A DNA stretch of 64,000 nt from Cohaesibacter marisflavi (GTDB lineage: Bacteria > Pseudomonadota > Alphaproteobacteria > Rhizobiales > Cohaesibacteraceae), in NCBI RefSeq assembly GCF_900115225.1, contig NZ_FOVR01000018.1, forward strand, positions 23,424-87,423, written 5' to 3'. Below, one piece after another: positions 18,345 to 26,463 of the stretch. The notes beneath the pieces are model-generated. The model was given only the letters and a program-made list of their open reading frames with translations, was not told where the DNA came from and ran no database searches. A program made the position numbers and the translations under genes. Position 1 is the first letter of the stretch; each line of letters begins with the position of its first letter.

Positions 18345-19375
18345 ATGAGATGAGTAAACTTGCTGCGGGGCGGATATCTCTTGCGCATGGTGGTGGCGGC
18401 AAGGCCATGCATGATCTGATCGACCAGATTTTTGCTGCACGCTTCAAGCCGCAAAGCCGAGAGGATCAGGCCCGCCTTAAGCATCCTGCATTGTTAGAGC
18501 CGGGCGCGCAACTGGCCTTTACCACTGACAGCTTTGTTGTTTCTCCGTTGGAATTTCCCGGTGGTGATATCGGTAAGATCTCGGTGTGCGGCACGGTCAA
18601 CGATCTAGCCGTGGGCGGAGCTCTGCCTCTCTGGTTATCGGCTGGCTTTATCCTTGAGGAAGGCTTTGATATTGCGACCTTGGTGCGCATCGTTGAGAGC
18701 ATGGTCTGCACCGCTGAAGAAGCCGGGGTATCAATCGTTACGGGTGATACCAAGGTGGTCGACAAAGGCAAGGGGGATGGTGTTTTTATCAATACGTCAG
18801 GGGTTGGAGTGATCCCTCCGGGAAGGGAATTGCTTGCTTCTTCAGTCAAGGCGGGTGACGTGGCCATTGTCAATCATCGGCTTGGCGACCATGGCGCTGC
18901 GATTTTGGCAGCGCGGGGCGATCTTGCCCTATCGGCTTCCATTGCCAGTGATTGCCAACCGCTCAATGGCCTCATGGAAGCGGTGCTACGGGTTGCTCCC
19001 CATGTTAGGGCGGCGCGAGACGCGACCAGAGGTGGGCTTGCTTCATCTCTTAATGAAATCGCTCAAGAGGCTGGTGTCGGGATCGAGATCGAGGAAAAGC
19101 TTTTGCCGATTCATTCTGAGGTGCGTGGTGTTTCCGAAATTCTCGGGCTTGACCCTCTCTATCTGGCTAACGAGGGCACCTTGGTTCTGTTTGTGCCTGA
19201 AGCTGAAGCCGAAGCCGCGCTCAGTGCCATGAAAGCTACATCTGCGGGACATCAATCGGCGATCATAGGACGTGCCGTGAAGGACCATCCGAAACGCGTC
19301 ATCATGCAAACGTTGTTTGGGGGCAGGCGGATTGTTGATATGCTGGTCGGAGAACAACTACCACGCATTTGTTGA
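18341..19375 (+). CDS. hypE: Hydrogenase maturation protein HypE
   Basis: A 344-residue PurM-like protein that dehydrates the thiocarboxamide on its own C-terminal cysteine to thiocyanate. The N-terminal LAHGGGGKAM motif and the terminal PRIC tail with the reactive Cys are both present, so the protein looks functional. The ATG at 18341 overlaps the hypD stop; the frame is open further upstream but without homology. Last gene of the hyp operon. Confidence 0.95.
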   Translation: MNEMSKLAAGRISLAHGGGGKAMHDLIDQIFAARFKPQSREDQARLKHPALLEPGAQLAFTTDSFVVSPLEFPGGDIGKISVCGTVNDLAVGGALPLWLSAGFILEEGFDIATLVRIVESMVCTAEEAGVSIVTGDTKVVDKGKGDGVFINTSGVGVIPPGRELLASSVKAGDVAIVNHRLGDHGAAILAARGDLALSASIASDCQPLNGLMEAVLRVAPHVRAARDATRGGLASSLNEIAQEAGVGIEIEEKLLPIHSEVRGVSEILGLDPLYLANEGTLVLFVPEAEAEAALSAMKATSAGHQSAIIGRAVKDHPKRVIMQTLFGGRRIVDMLVGEQLPRIC

Positions 19376-20328
19376 GGCTATATACCAGATTTGCTCCATA
19401 GAATAACTGTTAACTGTAGATGCGGATAAAACCAATCGTCATTCCAAATGCTTCGGCAGGGGAAGCACGATTAGTTTATGGAATGTGCTCTCCGTTAGCG
19501 CGTATTGGGCCAAATAGGTTGATTTTCTAAGAGATAGATTTTGTCTCATTGTAACCCAATAGGGAAGGCATGAGGTGAACATCAGGTAATGGACTCAGTT
19601 CTTGAGGGAAGATCGTCAAAGACATGAAGCATTCTCGTGGTATTACATATCAAACAGGAGACACAGGGCAAAACTGAATGGTGGCATAAAACCTTGAGAA
19701 ACCGGTTTTTTCTTGAAAATATCACACCTGCTGACGTCTACTTTGGCCGAGACTAAGCCATTCTGAACCAAAGAGAAATCATCAAACAAAAACGCTCACA
19801 ACAAGGCGCTTGCTTCACCGCAAAACAGCCGCATAATATCCGCAACCAGATGAGGAGAACTCTCTCTTATGTTTGAACCCGCTTGGTTCCAATATCTTTG
19901 ATGACGAATAAGCTTACCAGTGGCCGCTCATTTGATGCGGCACAGGCGTTGCATTGTACGATGCCGTCATTGGCCTTACGTTTGCTGTTTTTGTAACTGT
20001 AAAAGCCTTCTTTCTTTTGTACAGTTTTCATTGAGCCCTCGCTTCGCGCTTTCTCGAAACCCCAACATTTCCCGATCGCCTCAAACGGTCTCTTGACCTG
20101 GCCTGATCTGGCCGAAGATCGGCTGCCGCCTCGATTGCCTAGGCCGCAATGGTTCTGATTGGCTTTCTTCCCCTTCGTCGAGCCGACATTCCTCGCGAAA
20201 CAACAAAGCCACTCCTTTCCATCCTCCGCTGTGCTTCGGTCGCAAGGATGCGGCGGCAATCGTCTTCGGCCCTTTGATCGCCATCGAGACCGCATGGTGC
20301 GGGATCGGAAACAAAATGGAGATTTAAA
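19376..20328. other. Gene-poor 950-bp gap after hypE
   Basis: No gene of recognisable family lies here. Codon structure is poor on both strands in 19376-19860. The part from about 20102 to 20258 is repeated near 35071-35235 and belongs to the hipA module. This marks the left border of the mobile-element-like scar. Confidence 0.5.
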
Positions 20329-20655
20329 ATGGCTACCATCGGCACCTTCAAGAAGAACGGCACCAACGAATACACTGGCGAAATCGTCACTCTCAGCGTC
20401 CAGGCAAAAGGCGTCCGCATCATTCCCGACATTCGCGCAACTGGTGAAAACGCTCCCAGCCACCGTGTCCTAGTAGGCCGTGCAGAAATTGAGGCTGCCT
20501 GGTCCAAGCAATCCAGCGAAGGTCGCGACTATCTTGGCCTCAAACTGGATGATCCCAGCTTTACAGCTCCCATCTATGCCAACCTCTTCGACGATGAAGA
20601 TGGTGAGAGCTGCATCCTGATCTGGTCTCGTCCCAATGGGCACCGTGGCGAATGA
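20329..20655 (+). CDS. DUF736 family protein
   Basis: A 108-residue protein with the DUF736 hallmarks: MATIGTFKKNG start, EIVTLSVQAKGVRI, and a central GRAEIEAAW segment. In Rhizobiales the family is common on plasmids, integrative elements and symbiosis islands; the function is unknown. A GGAG lies just before the ATG, and a strong hairpin terminator follows 8 bases after the stop. It is the main evidence that this segment derives from a mobile element. Confidence 0.88.
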   Translation: MATIGTFKKNGTNEYTGEIVTLSVQAKGVRIIPDIRATGENAPSHRVLVGRAEIEAAWSKQSSEGRDYLGLKLDDPSFTAPIYANLFDDEDGESCILIWSRPNGHRGE

Positions 20656-20662
20656 AATCACG

Positions 20663-20692
20663 AAGGCTCCGGCAACCGCCGGAGCCTTCTTC
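20663..20692. terminator. Bidirectional terminator between DUF736 and hipA remnant
   Basis: An 11-bp perfect stem (20663-20673 with 20678-20688) has a 4-base loop AACC and is flanked by T-rich sequence on the plus strand. Copy B of the module keeps only the right arm at about 35232-35243, which marks a deletion end. Confidence 0.75.
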
Positions 20693-21542
20693 ATGCCTTC
20701 TCGAGTTGGTCTCTCACAAGCTTGACGCGCGTGCCAATGATTGTCCTGACGGTCTTCAGCATCGGATGAAACAGGTCTTCGGCTTGCAGCTCGACGAGCA
20801 GAGCATCGGCTTCTTCTTCGATCCTGTTGGCCATTGTGGCCAGCTCGGTGCGGAGCACTCTCTGTGCGGCCTTGGTTGGAGCAGCAAGCGCGTACCATTG
20901 TTCAAGCATGATCGTGTCAACAAGACCCCGCCCGCCTATCTGCATGGCCAGTTTCTTGGTGAGACGGGGATAGGCCGCAGTGCAAACCACGTCATAGAGG
21001 GGCGCCAGATCCGGTGTGCTGGCGTGATAGAGCAAAGAGAAATTCTTGCCATGTGCATCTGCGTTTCCGACCATATAGTGAAACATCACCATGCGCTGGA
21101 AGGCGAGCCTGTCAGCGGCAGGGCGACGCGTGTGTTTCTGGATCAAACCAGCCGACTGTGCGATCCCCGGTCCACCTTCTTCTTCATATTTGAGTTCGGG
21201 CGGCATGCTGAGAGCCTGACAGAAGTCTTCCTGATGCAGCTTGGCAATGGAGCCGTCGGCTTCCTGAACGCGGTCATAGCGTTCCACCAGAATGAAGTCG
21301 GTGTCTCCTGCTGACGATTTGATGACATGTGGAGCCTGTAGCCCGACGCGGTTTGCAAGACGCATGCAGAAGAGTTCATTCTCAACCGTGCCATCCAGCC
21401 CTTCAATAAAGGGCTTGAGGATATGGGTCGTCGGCTTGCCGGCTCTGGGGAGCGAGATTTGACCGTCCATCACGCATACCGCCAACTTATCCTGCGCACC
21501 GGCGAGGGACAGGCGCACACCTTCCTCACCACCGATGATTTC
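20691..21542 (-). pseudogene. hipA: Truncated HipA-like serine/threonine kinase (copy A)
   Basis: The C-terminal two thirds of HipA, nearly identical to the intact copy at 35245-36501. The kinase core NADAHGKNFSLLY is present. Upstream, the code for IIGGE is joined directly to EGVRLSLAG, whereas the intact copy has 42 residues between the two GGE sequences; beyond that point homology ends. The N-terminal HipB-binding domain and hipB are missing, so this is a dead copy, although an ATG at 21518 would leave a 275-residue frame. Confidence 0.85.
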
Positions 21543-21925
21543 TCTTCCCCTCTTCCTCCCCCCTGATTTACGGTTAGGCTTTGAGTTTTTCTGAATTCAT
21601 TGTCGGTTCAGGCGCTCAAGCACAGGATTATATTCCTGCGCCCCGATACTCTGCCGGCTTTCAAGTCGGAGAGTATTTTGGGTTGCCTTTTAGAGGGTAA
21701 AGTTGATCATAATTGGAATATAATAAACATTTATGTTTCAAAATTTGATCTATTTTGTGTGAAATAGCCGTTTATACGTATAATAACCTATGGTATATGA
21801 TCGTTTGTCGCCTTATTGTGATCGATAACGAAATTTCTGATTTCCAGATATGGAGGTATCCGGCAGGACGAAGTCAAGACCAGGCTTCGCTTGCTGAGAG
21901 GAAATCAGAATTGTGGAGGAATAAG
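21543..21925. promoter_or_regulatory. Promoter region of the sulfoquinovose uptake operon
   Basis: An AT-rich 380-bp gap before the isomerase gene. It holds a perfect 12-bp palindrome TTATACGTATAA at 21772-21783 and a TTTTGTG string at about 21753, a string also found in the promoter between the reductase and kinase genes (about 32721). A YihW-like repressor is encoded in the locus, so these are candidate operator parts; I cannot fix the true site by eye. Confidence 0.4.
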
Positions 21926-23272
21926 ATGTCCGTTGAAAGACCATGCGTCGGAGTCGTCGCTCTTGGCAGGCCGACTTTTGATGTTCCCTATGCAGAAGAA
22001 ATTCTGGCCAAGGCTTGGAAAAATCTCGAAAAACTGGATGTTGAGCTGATTGGCAAGCCCGAACTGCTATTTGATGCCGATGCTGTACTCGCTGCTCTGC
22101 CTGCCCTCAAAGAGCGTAAGCTTGATATGCTGCTGTTGCTACAGGTGACATTCACCGATGCTACAATGACGGTTGAGCTGGGCAAGGAGGTTGATGGGCT
22201 TCTGGTCATGTGGTCCTTCCCTGAGGCGAGAACCGGTGGTCGTCTGCGCCTCAATTCTTTCTGTGGTGTCAATCTGGCCAGTCATGCATTGAGTCGCAAC
22301 AATCTCAGCATCGATTATATCCATGATGCGCCCGATAGCGCCGCTGCAAGAGACCGCCTCATGGTGCTGGCGCGTGCCGGTGCAGTGGTCAATGATCTTC
22401 AGGGAGCACGCATGAAGCTGGTCGGGCATCATCCAGATGGATTTGATGCCTGCAATTTCAAAGCAGAACAGCTCAAGACGACATTCGGCGTCGACGTGGA
22501 TCAAATCCCGATCCTTGATTTTATCAAGGAAGTCAAAGAGCTGCCAGATTCTGTCGCTGATGCCCCCTATGAGCGTCGCGCCAAGGACTTCCCCAATCTT
22601 GCCGAGCTGGATCAGGACGCAACCCGCAAGACCCTTAAGGTCTATTCCAAGCTGCGCCAAGAGGCTGATGACAAGGGCTACAAGGGGGTGGCCGTGCGCT
22701 GCTGGCCTGACTTCTTTACCGAATATGGCTGCGCGGCCTGCGGTGCGCTGGCTCTGCTCAACGAAGACCATACACCGGGAGGCTGTGAAGCCGACATGCT
22801 TGGCGTGTTGACTTCCGTTGTGTTGCAGAATGCCTCTGGCGGAAGCGTTTTCAATACCGACCTCGTCGATGTCAATCTTGAAGACGACACGATTGTCTTC
22901 TGGCATTGCGGGCAGGCACCGATCGACATGGCCGACAGAGAACAGACCATACAGGGCACGATCCATTCCAACCGAAAATTGCCATTATTGTCTGAATTCG
23001 CTCTCAAACCCGGGCGCATCACTGTCGCCCGCTTCTCTCAGGGACATGAAAAACTGCGCCTCATTCTGGCCGGAGCCGAAATGATCAAAGCGCCGCTTGC
23101 CTTCTCAGGCACAGCGGGAACAGCCAAACCGGATATTCCGGTGGCGGAGTTCCTTGATCGTATGATCTCTGAAGGGCTTGAGCACCACACTGCGCTGACC
23201 TATGGCGACCATCGTCCGGTTTTGCGTGCGATTGCCAAACGCCTTGGAATTGAAGTGGTTGAACTGACCTGA
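21926..23272 (+). CDS. L-fucose isomerase-like sugar isomerase, probable sulfoquinovose isomerase
   Basis: A 448-residue member of the L-fucose/L-arabinose isomerase superfamily. The C-terminal part has GGCEADMLGVLTS near 280 and FWHCGQAP near 325, matching the metal- and substrate-binding region. In bacteria with the sulfo-transaldolase or sulfo-EMP2 routes the sulfoquinovose-to-sulfofructose step is done by enzymes of this family (SqvD/SftI/SqiD type; names from memory), and every other step of sulfoglycolysis is encoded next to it, so this role is a strong inference. No YihS-like isomerase is present. GGAGG at 21916-21920 fixes the start at 21926. First gene of the plus-strand uptake operon. 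Confidence 0.82.
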   Translation: MSVERPCVGVVALGRPTFDVPYAEEILAKAWKNLEKLDVELIGKPELLFDADAVLAALPALKERKLDMLLLLQVTFTDATMTVELGKEVDGLLVMWSFPEARTGGRLRLNSFCGVNLASHALSRNNLSIDYIHDAPDSAAARDRLMVLARAGAVVNDLQGARMKLVGHHPDGFDACNFKAEQLKTTFGVDVDQIPILDFIKEVKELPDSVADAPYERRAKDFPNLAELDQDATRKTLKVYSKLRQEADDKGYKGVAVRCWPDFFTEYGCAACGALALLNEDHTPGGCEADMLGVLTSVVLQNASGGSVFNTDLVDVNLEDDTIVFWHCGQAPIDMADREQTIQGTIHSNRKLPLLSEFALKPGRITVARFSQGHEKLRLILAGAEMIKAPLAFSGTAGTAKPDIPVAEFLDRMISEGLEHHTALTYGDHRPVLRAIAKRLGIEVVELT

Positions 23273-23346
23273 CACTGCCAATGCATGCTGGCAAACCCTG
23301 TCGGCATGCGTTTCAGAACGGATTTTTTCAAACAGGAATGAAAATA

Positions 23347-23871
23347 ATGTTGGCAACAATTGAAAAGGGCCTCAATGCCATCAATGCGCCTTTGGGTAAG
23401 TTCGGCAGTTGGGTCGGGGGCATCATGCTGGTCATCATGACCGTCATTGTGCTGCTACAGGTGCTTTTCCGCTATATCCTGAATATGCCATTGAGCTGGA
23501 CCGATGAAGCCTCGCGCTTTCTGATGATCTACATGACCTATCTGTGCCTGCCGCTAATCTATCTGCAGGACAAGAATATTGCCATGACTTTCCTGCTCGA
23601 TGCTTTGCATGGCACGCGGATTCGGCATCTGTTGATGGTCGTGATCCATATTCTCGCCATCCTCACATTTCTGGTCTGGATCAAGTTTGGCTACGACTTC
23701 TTCCTGCGCGGCACCAGTCATGCAGACAGCTTGCCGATAAAGATGAATGTCATCTATATCGCGCCGCCTCTTCTCATGGCTATCACGCTGCTTTCGGCAT
23801 TGCAGAAAATCGTTTCCGAGCTGCGCCAGTTTTTTCACTTCATACCAGTCGATGATGCGCCCAAAGCCTGA
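23347..23871 (+). CDS. TRAP transporter small membrane subunit (DctQ type)
   Basis: A 174-residue inner-membrane protein with four hydrophobic segments (starting near residues 16, 50, 92 and 133) and the W-x-D-E-x-x-R family motif, here WTDEASRF. It links the substrate-binding protein to the large permease. The ATG at 23347 has AGGA nine bases upstream; an ATG at 23338 is less well placed. It is 75 bases after the isomerase gene and in one operon with it. Confidence 0.9.
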   Translation: MLATIEKGLNAINAPLGKFGSWVGGIMLVIMTVIVLLQVLFRYILNMPLSWTDEASRFLMIYMTYLCLPLIYLQDKNIAMTFLLDALHGTRIRHLLMVVIHILAILTFLVWIKFGYDFFLRGTSHADSLPIKMNVIYIAPPLLMAITLLSALQKIVSELRQFFHFIPVDDAPKA

Positions 23872-23901
23872 CGGGCGAGGACGTAAACGAGGAAAATAGT
23901 T

Positions 23902-25191
23902 ATGGTTTCTCCGATCTTTGCCGTTTATTTCCTGATCCTTCTGGTTATCGGCGTTCCAGTTCTCTTTGCGCTCGGGCTCTCCCCGGCCATCGCCTTGTTG
24001 CAAGCCGACAAGGTGCTGTTCATGAACCTACTCTATCAGCGGCTCTATGCTGGTTTGGACAATTTCCTACTTCTCGCGCTACCCTTCTTCATGCTGGCAG
24101 GCGAGTTCATGGTCAATGGTGGCATCACCACGCGCATCATTAGTTTTTCGCAGAAGATGGTGCAGCATATGCGTGGGGGGCTCGGCCATGTGGTGATCAT
24201 CTCCGCGACCCTGTTTGGTGCTCTTACGGGCTCTTCCGTGGCCGCCACTTCCGCTATCGGCAACATGATGATTCCGGAAATGGAGCGCTTTAAGTACGAC
24301 CGGACTTATGCCGCAGCCATTACCGCAGCGGCGACCGTGCTGGGGACTATCATCCCCCCCAGTGGCATCATGTTGATCTATGCCTTTGTGATGAACACTT
24401 CGGTTGCTGCCATGTTCATGTCTGGTATTGTGCCCGGCTTGATCCTTTGTTTTGCATTGATGCTCATCAATCGCTGGCAGATCCAGAAATATCCCGCCGT
24501 TGAACAGTTCGAACGCGCTCCGCGCGCCGAGCGCAGCGCTGCATTCAAGGCGGCAATCCTGCCATTGCTGACCCCGGTTATCATTTTAGGTGGTATTTAT
24601 GGCGGTATCTTCACGCCAACCGAAGCCGCAGCTGTAGCTGTCTTCTATGCCTTCATTCTGTCGGTCTTCATCATGCGCATCCTAAAGCTCAAGGATGTAT
24701 TCCCGATGTTCGTGCGCATCGGTATCAATGCAGGCGCAATTCTGATCATCGTGGCTGCGGCAAGCGGCTTTGCATCCGCGATTTCTCTGTCCGGTGTGGC
24801 GGAACATATCACGAAATTCTTTTATTCGGTGACGGACAACCCCTACCTGTTGTTCTTCATCATGAATATCTTCTTGTTCTTTGTTGGCATGTTCCTGGAT
24901 GCAGGACCTGCGATCCTGATCTTTGCGCCTATTCTGGCTCCTATCATGACCAATGTGGGCATTGACCCGATCCATTTCGGCGTTGTCATGGTGGTCAATC
25001 TGTCCATCGGGCTGGCAACACCGCCGATGGGGCTGGTGCTCTTCGTGGCCTCCGGCGTATCCGGTGTGCCATTGCAGAAAATTTCAAAAGCGATCATCCC
25101 GTTCCTTTTAGCGGAAGCTGTGGTGATTTTCATGATTTCGTTCTTCCCGTCACTCGTTATTGGCTTGCCGAAACTGCTTGGAATGATGTGA
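23902..25191 (+). CDS. TRAP transporter large permease (DctM type)
   Basis: A 429-residue, strongly hydrophobic permease with the DctM family patterns: PFFMLAGEFM, GALTGSSVAATSAIG and PPSGIMLIYAF near 150. It is expected to move substrate with sodium or proton co-transport. It follows the DctQ gene by 30 bases. Its place in the locus points to sulfoquinovose or sulfoquinovosyl glycerol as substrate, which would be an uncommon use of the TRAP family. Confidence 0.92.
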   Translation: MVSPIFAVYFLILLVIGVPVLFALGLSPAIALLQADKVLFMNLLYQRLYAGLDNFLLLALPFFMLAGEFMVNGGITTRIISFSQKMVQHMRGGLGHVVIISATLFGALTGSSVAATSAIGNMMIPEMERFKYDRTYAAAITAAATVLGTIIPPSGIMLIYAFVMNTSVAAMFMSGIVPGLILCFALMLINRWQIQKYPAVEQFERAPRAERSAAFKAAILPLLTPVIILGGIYGGIFTPTEAAAVAVFYAFILSVFIMRILKLKDVFPMFVRIGINAGAILIIVAAASGFASAISLSGVAEHITKFFYSVTDNPYLLFFIMNIFLFFVGMFLDAGPAILIFAPILAPIMTNVGIDPIHFGVVMVVNLSIGLATPPMGLVLFVASGVSGVPLQKISKAIIPFLLAEAVVIFMISFFPSLVIGLPKLLGMM

Positions 25192-25265
25192 GCGGGCTTA
25201 TGGAGGAGGCCGGCAGTGAAAAGAGGAAGCTCTGTCGGCGAAACGTTTACCAGTGGAGGTAACAT

Positions 25266-26318
25266 ATGAATATCAAAGCACTTGGTCTGTCCCTGCTGAC
25301 CGCCGGTCTGCTTTCTGCCACAGCGCAGGCCGCAGACTACAAACTGACGGTCCCACATGTGACCAATATCGATAGCTACAATCATCAATCGCTTCTGGTG
25401 TTCAAGAACTTCGTCGAAAACCATTCCAACGGTGCGATCGAAGTCGACATCTATCCAAGTGGACAGCTTTGCGGCACTGCTCGTGAATGCCTCTCTGGCG
25501 TGCAGTCTGGCATCTTTGATTATTTCCAGACCACCATTCCGGAACTGGCCAACTATTGGGCACCTGTTGGGGCGTTTGATCTGCCCTACATGCTACCCAA
25601 CGACCGAGTGGCCGAGTGCGTTTATGATAACGAAGATTTCCTCTCTGATGTGCGCGACAATTTGCTTGAGGAAACCGACAATTTGCGCCTGATGATGGTT
25701 TCCAACTCGGGCGGATGGCGTAATTTTGCCACCACCAACAAGCAGATCAAATCCCCTGAAGATGTCAAAGGACTGAAAATCCGTACAGTTCCTGCGCCAA
25801 CCCAGCAGGAATTGGTCAAATCCCTTGGAGGTGCTCCGACGCCGATCTCATGGCCGGAAGTTTATACCGCTCTCTCGACCGGCGTTGTTGACGGCACCAA
25901 GAATGGCATCGTCGATATAACCACCATGAAATTCGAGGAAAGTCTGAACTACATTATTTTGGACGGCCACGCCTATATGGGCGGTGTTTGGGTCATGAAT
26001 AATGATCGCTTTGAAGCCTTCCCCGATGATCTCAAACGGGTCATCATCGATGGTGTTGCCGCCCAGAACCAGTTCCTGCGCGTTTATCCCAAATGGAAGG
26101 AATATGATGCGTACGAAACCTTCCGCAAGGCTGGCGGCACGGTTTATACGCCAACTCCTGAAGAAAAGAAGGCCTTCCAGGAAGCAACCGCACCGGTCAG
26201 AGATTTCTTCATCGATCAAGTCGGTGAACCGGGCAAGGAATGGCTGGACCGCTTTGAGAGTGAAATAAAATCGTGCGAAGCCAAGCTGGATGCAGATTTC
26301 ATCAAGGCATCCGAGTAA
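25266..26318 (+). CDS. TRAP transporter solute-binding protein (DctP type)
   Basis: A 350-residue periplasmic protein with a clear signal peptide (hydrophobic run ending ATAQAAD near residue 23). The DctP core is recognisable, with the ligand-contacting LKIRTVPAPTQQELV near residue 170 and ISWPEVYTALSTGVVDG near 195. The conserved arginine normally grips a carboxylate; here it may grip a sulfonate (inference). GGAGGT precedes the ATG. A 20-base perfect palindrome follows 17 bases after the stop. Confidence 0.9.
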   Translation: MNIKALGLSLLTAGLLSATAQAADYKLTVPHVTNIDSYNHQSLLVFKNFVENHSNGAIEVDIYPSGQLCGTARECLSGVQSGIFDYFQTTIPELANYWAPVGAFDLPYMLPNDRVAECVYDNEDFLSDVRDNLLEETDNLRLMMVSNSGGWRNFATTNKQIKSPEDVKGLKIRTVPAPTQQELVKSLGGAPTPISWPEVYTALSTGVVDGTKNGIVDITTMKFEESLNYIILDGHAYMGGVWVMNNDRFEAFPDDLKRVIIDGVAAQNQFLRVYPKWKEYDAYETFRKAGGTVYTPTPEEKKAFQEATAPVRDFFIDQVGEPGKEWLDRFESEIKSCEAKLDADFIKASE

Positions 26319-26335
26319 TCGTCTTTGAGGATAGT

Positions 26336-26355
26336 GAAGGGGGCGCGCCCCCTTC
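26336..26355. promoter_or_regulatory. GC-rich palindrome after the TRAP binding-protein gene
   Basis: GAAGGGGGCGCGCCCCCTTC is a perfect 20-base palindrome (8-bp stem, CGCG loop). It has no U-tract, so it is more likely an mRNA-stabilising or attenuating hairpin that keeps binding-protein mRNA above that of the sulfoquinovosidase downstream. Confidence 0.55.
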
Positions 26356-26463
26356 ATCTCTCACAATCCGAAAACCGTCAATATTTCAACAGCTCAAAGC
26401 GGCCTCCCCTTCTGAATTCTGATTGCCGTCAGCATTCACAAGAGTAGATCGAGGGACAATCAT

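Larger units (their letters stand above)
20102..21542. repeat. hipA module, copy A (direct repeat)
   Basis: From 20102 to about 20258 and again from about 20675 to 21542 the sequence closely matches 35071-36232 in the same orientation. Copy A still has the DUF736 gene between the two matching parts but lost the front of hipA and all of hipB. In the shared hipA protein I count about 14 differences over 275 residues. Confidence 0.85.

Noticed and set aside
19867..20463. 198-codon minus-strand frame, including a 54-residue frame from 20031
   Set aside because: It runs through DUF736 antisense and repeat sequence; no ribosome site of note and no known family.
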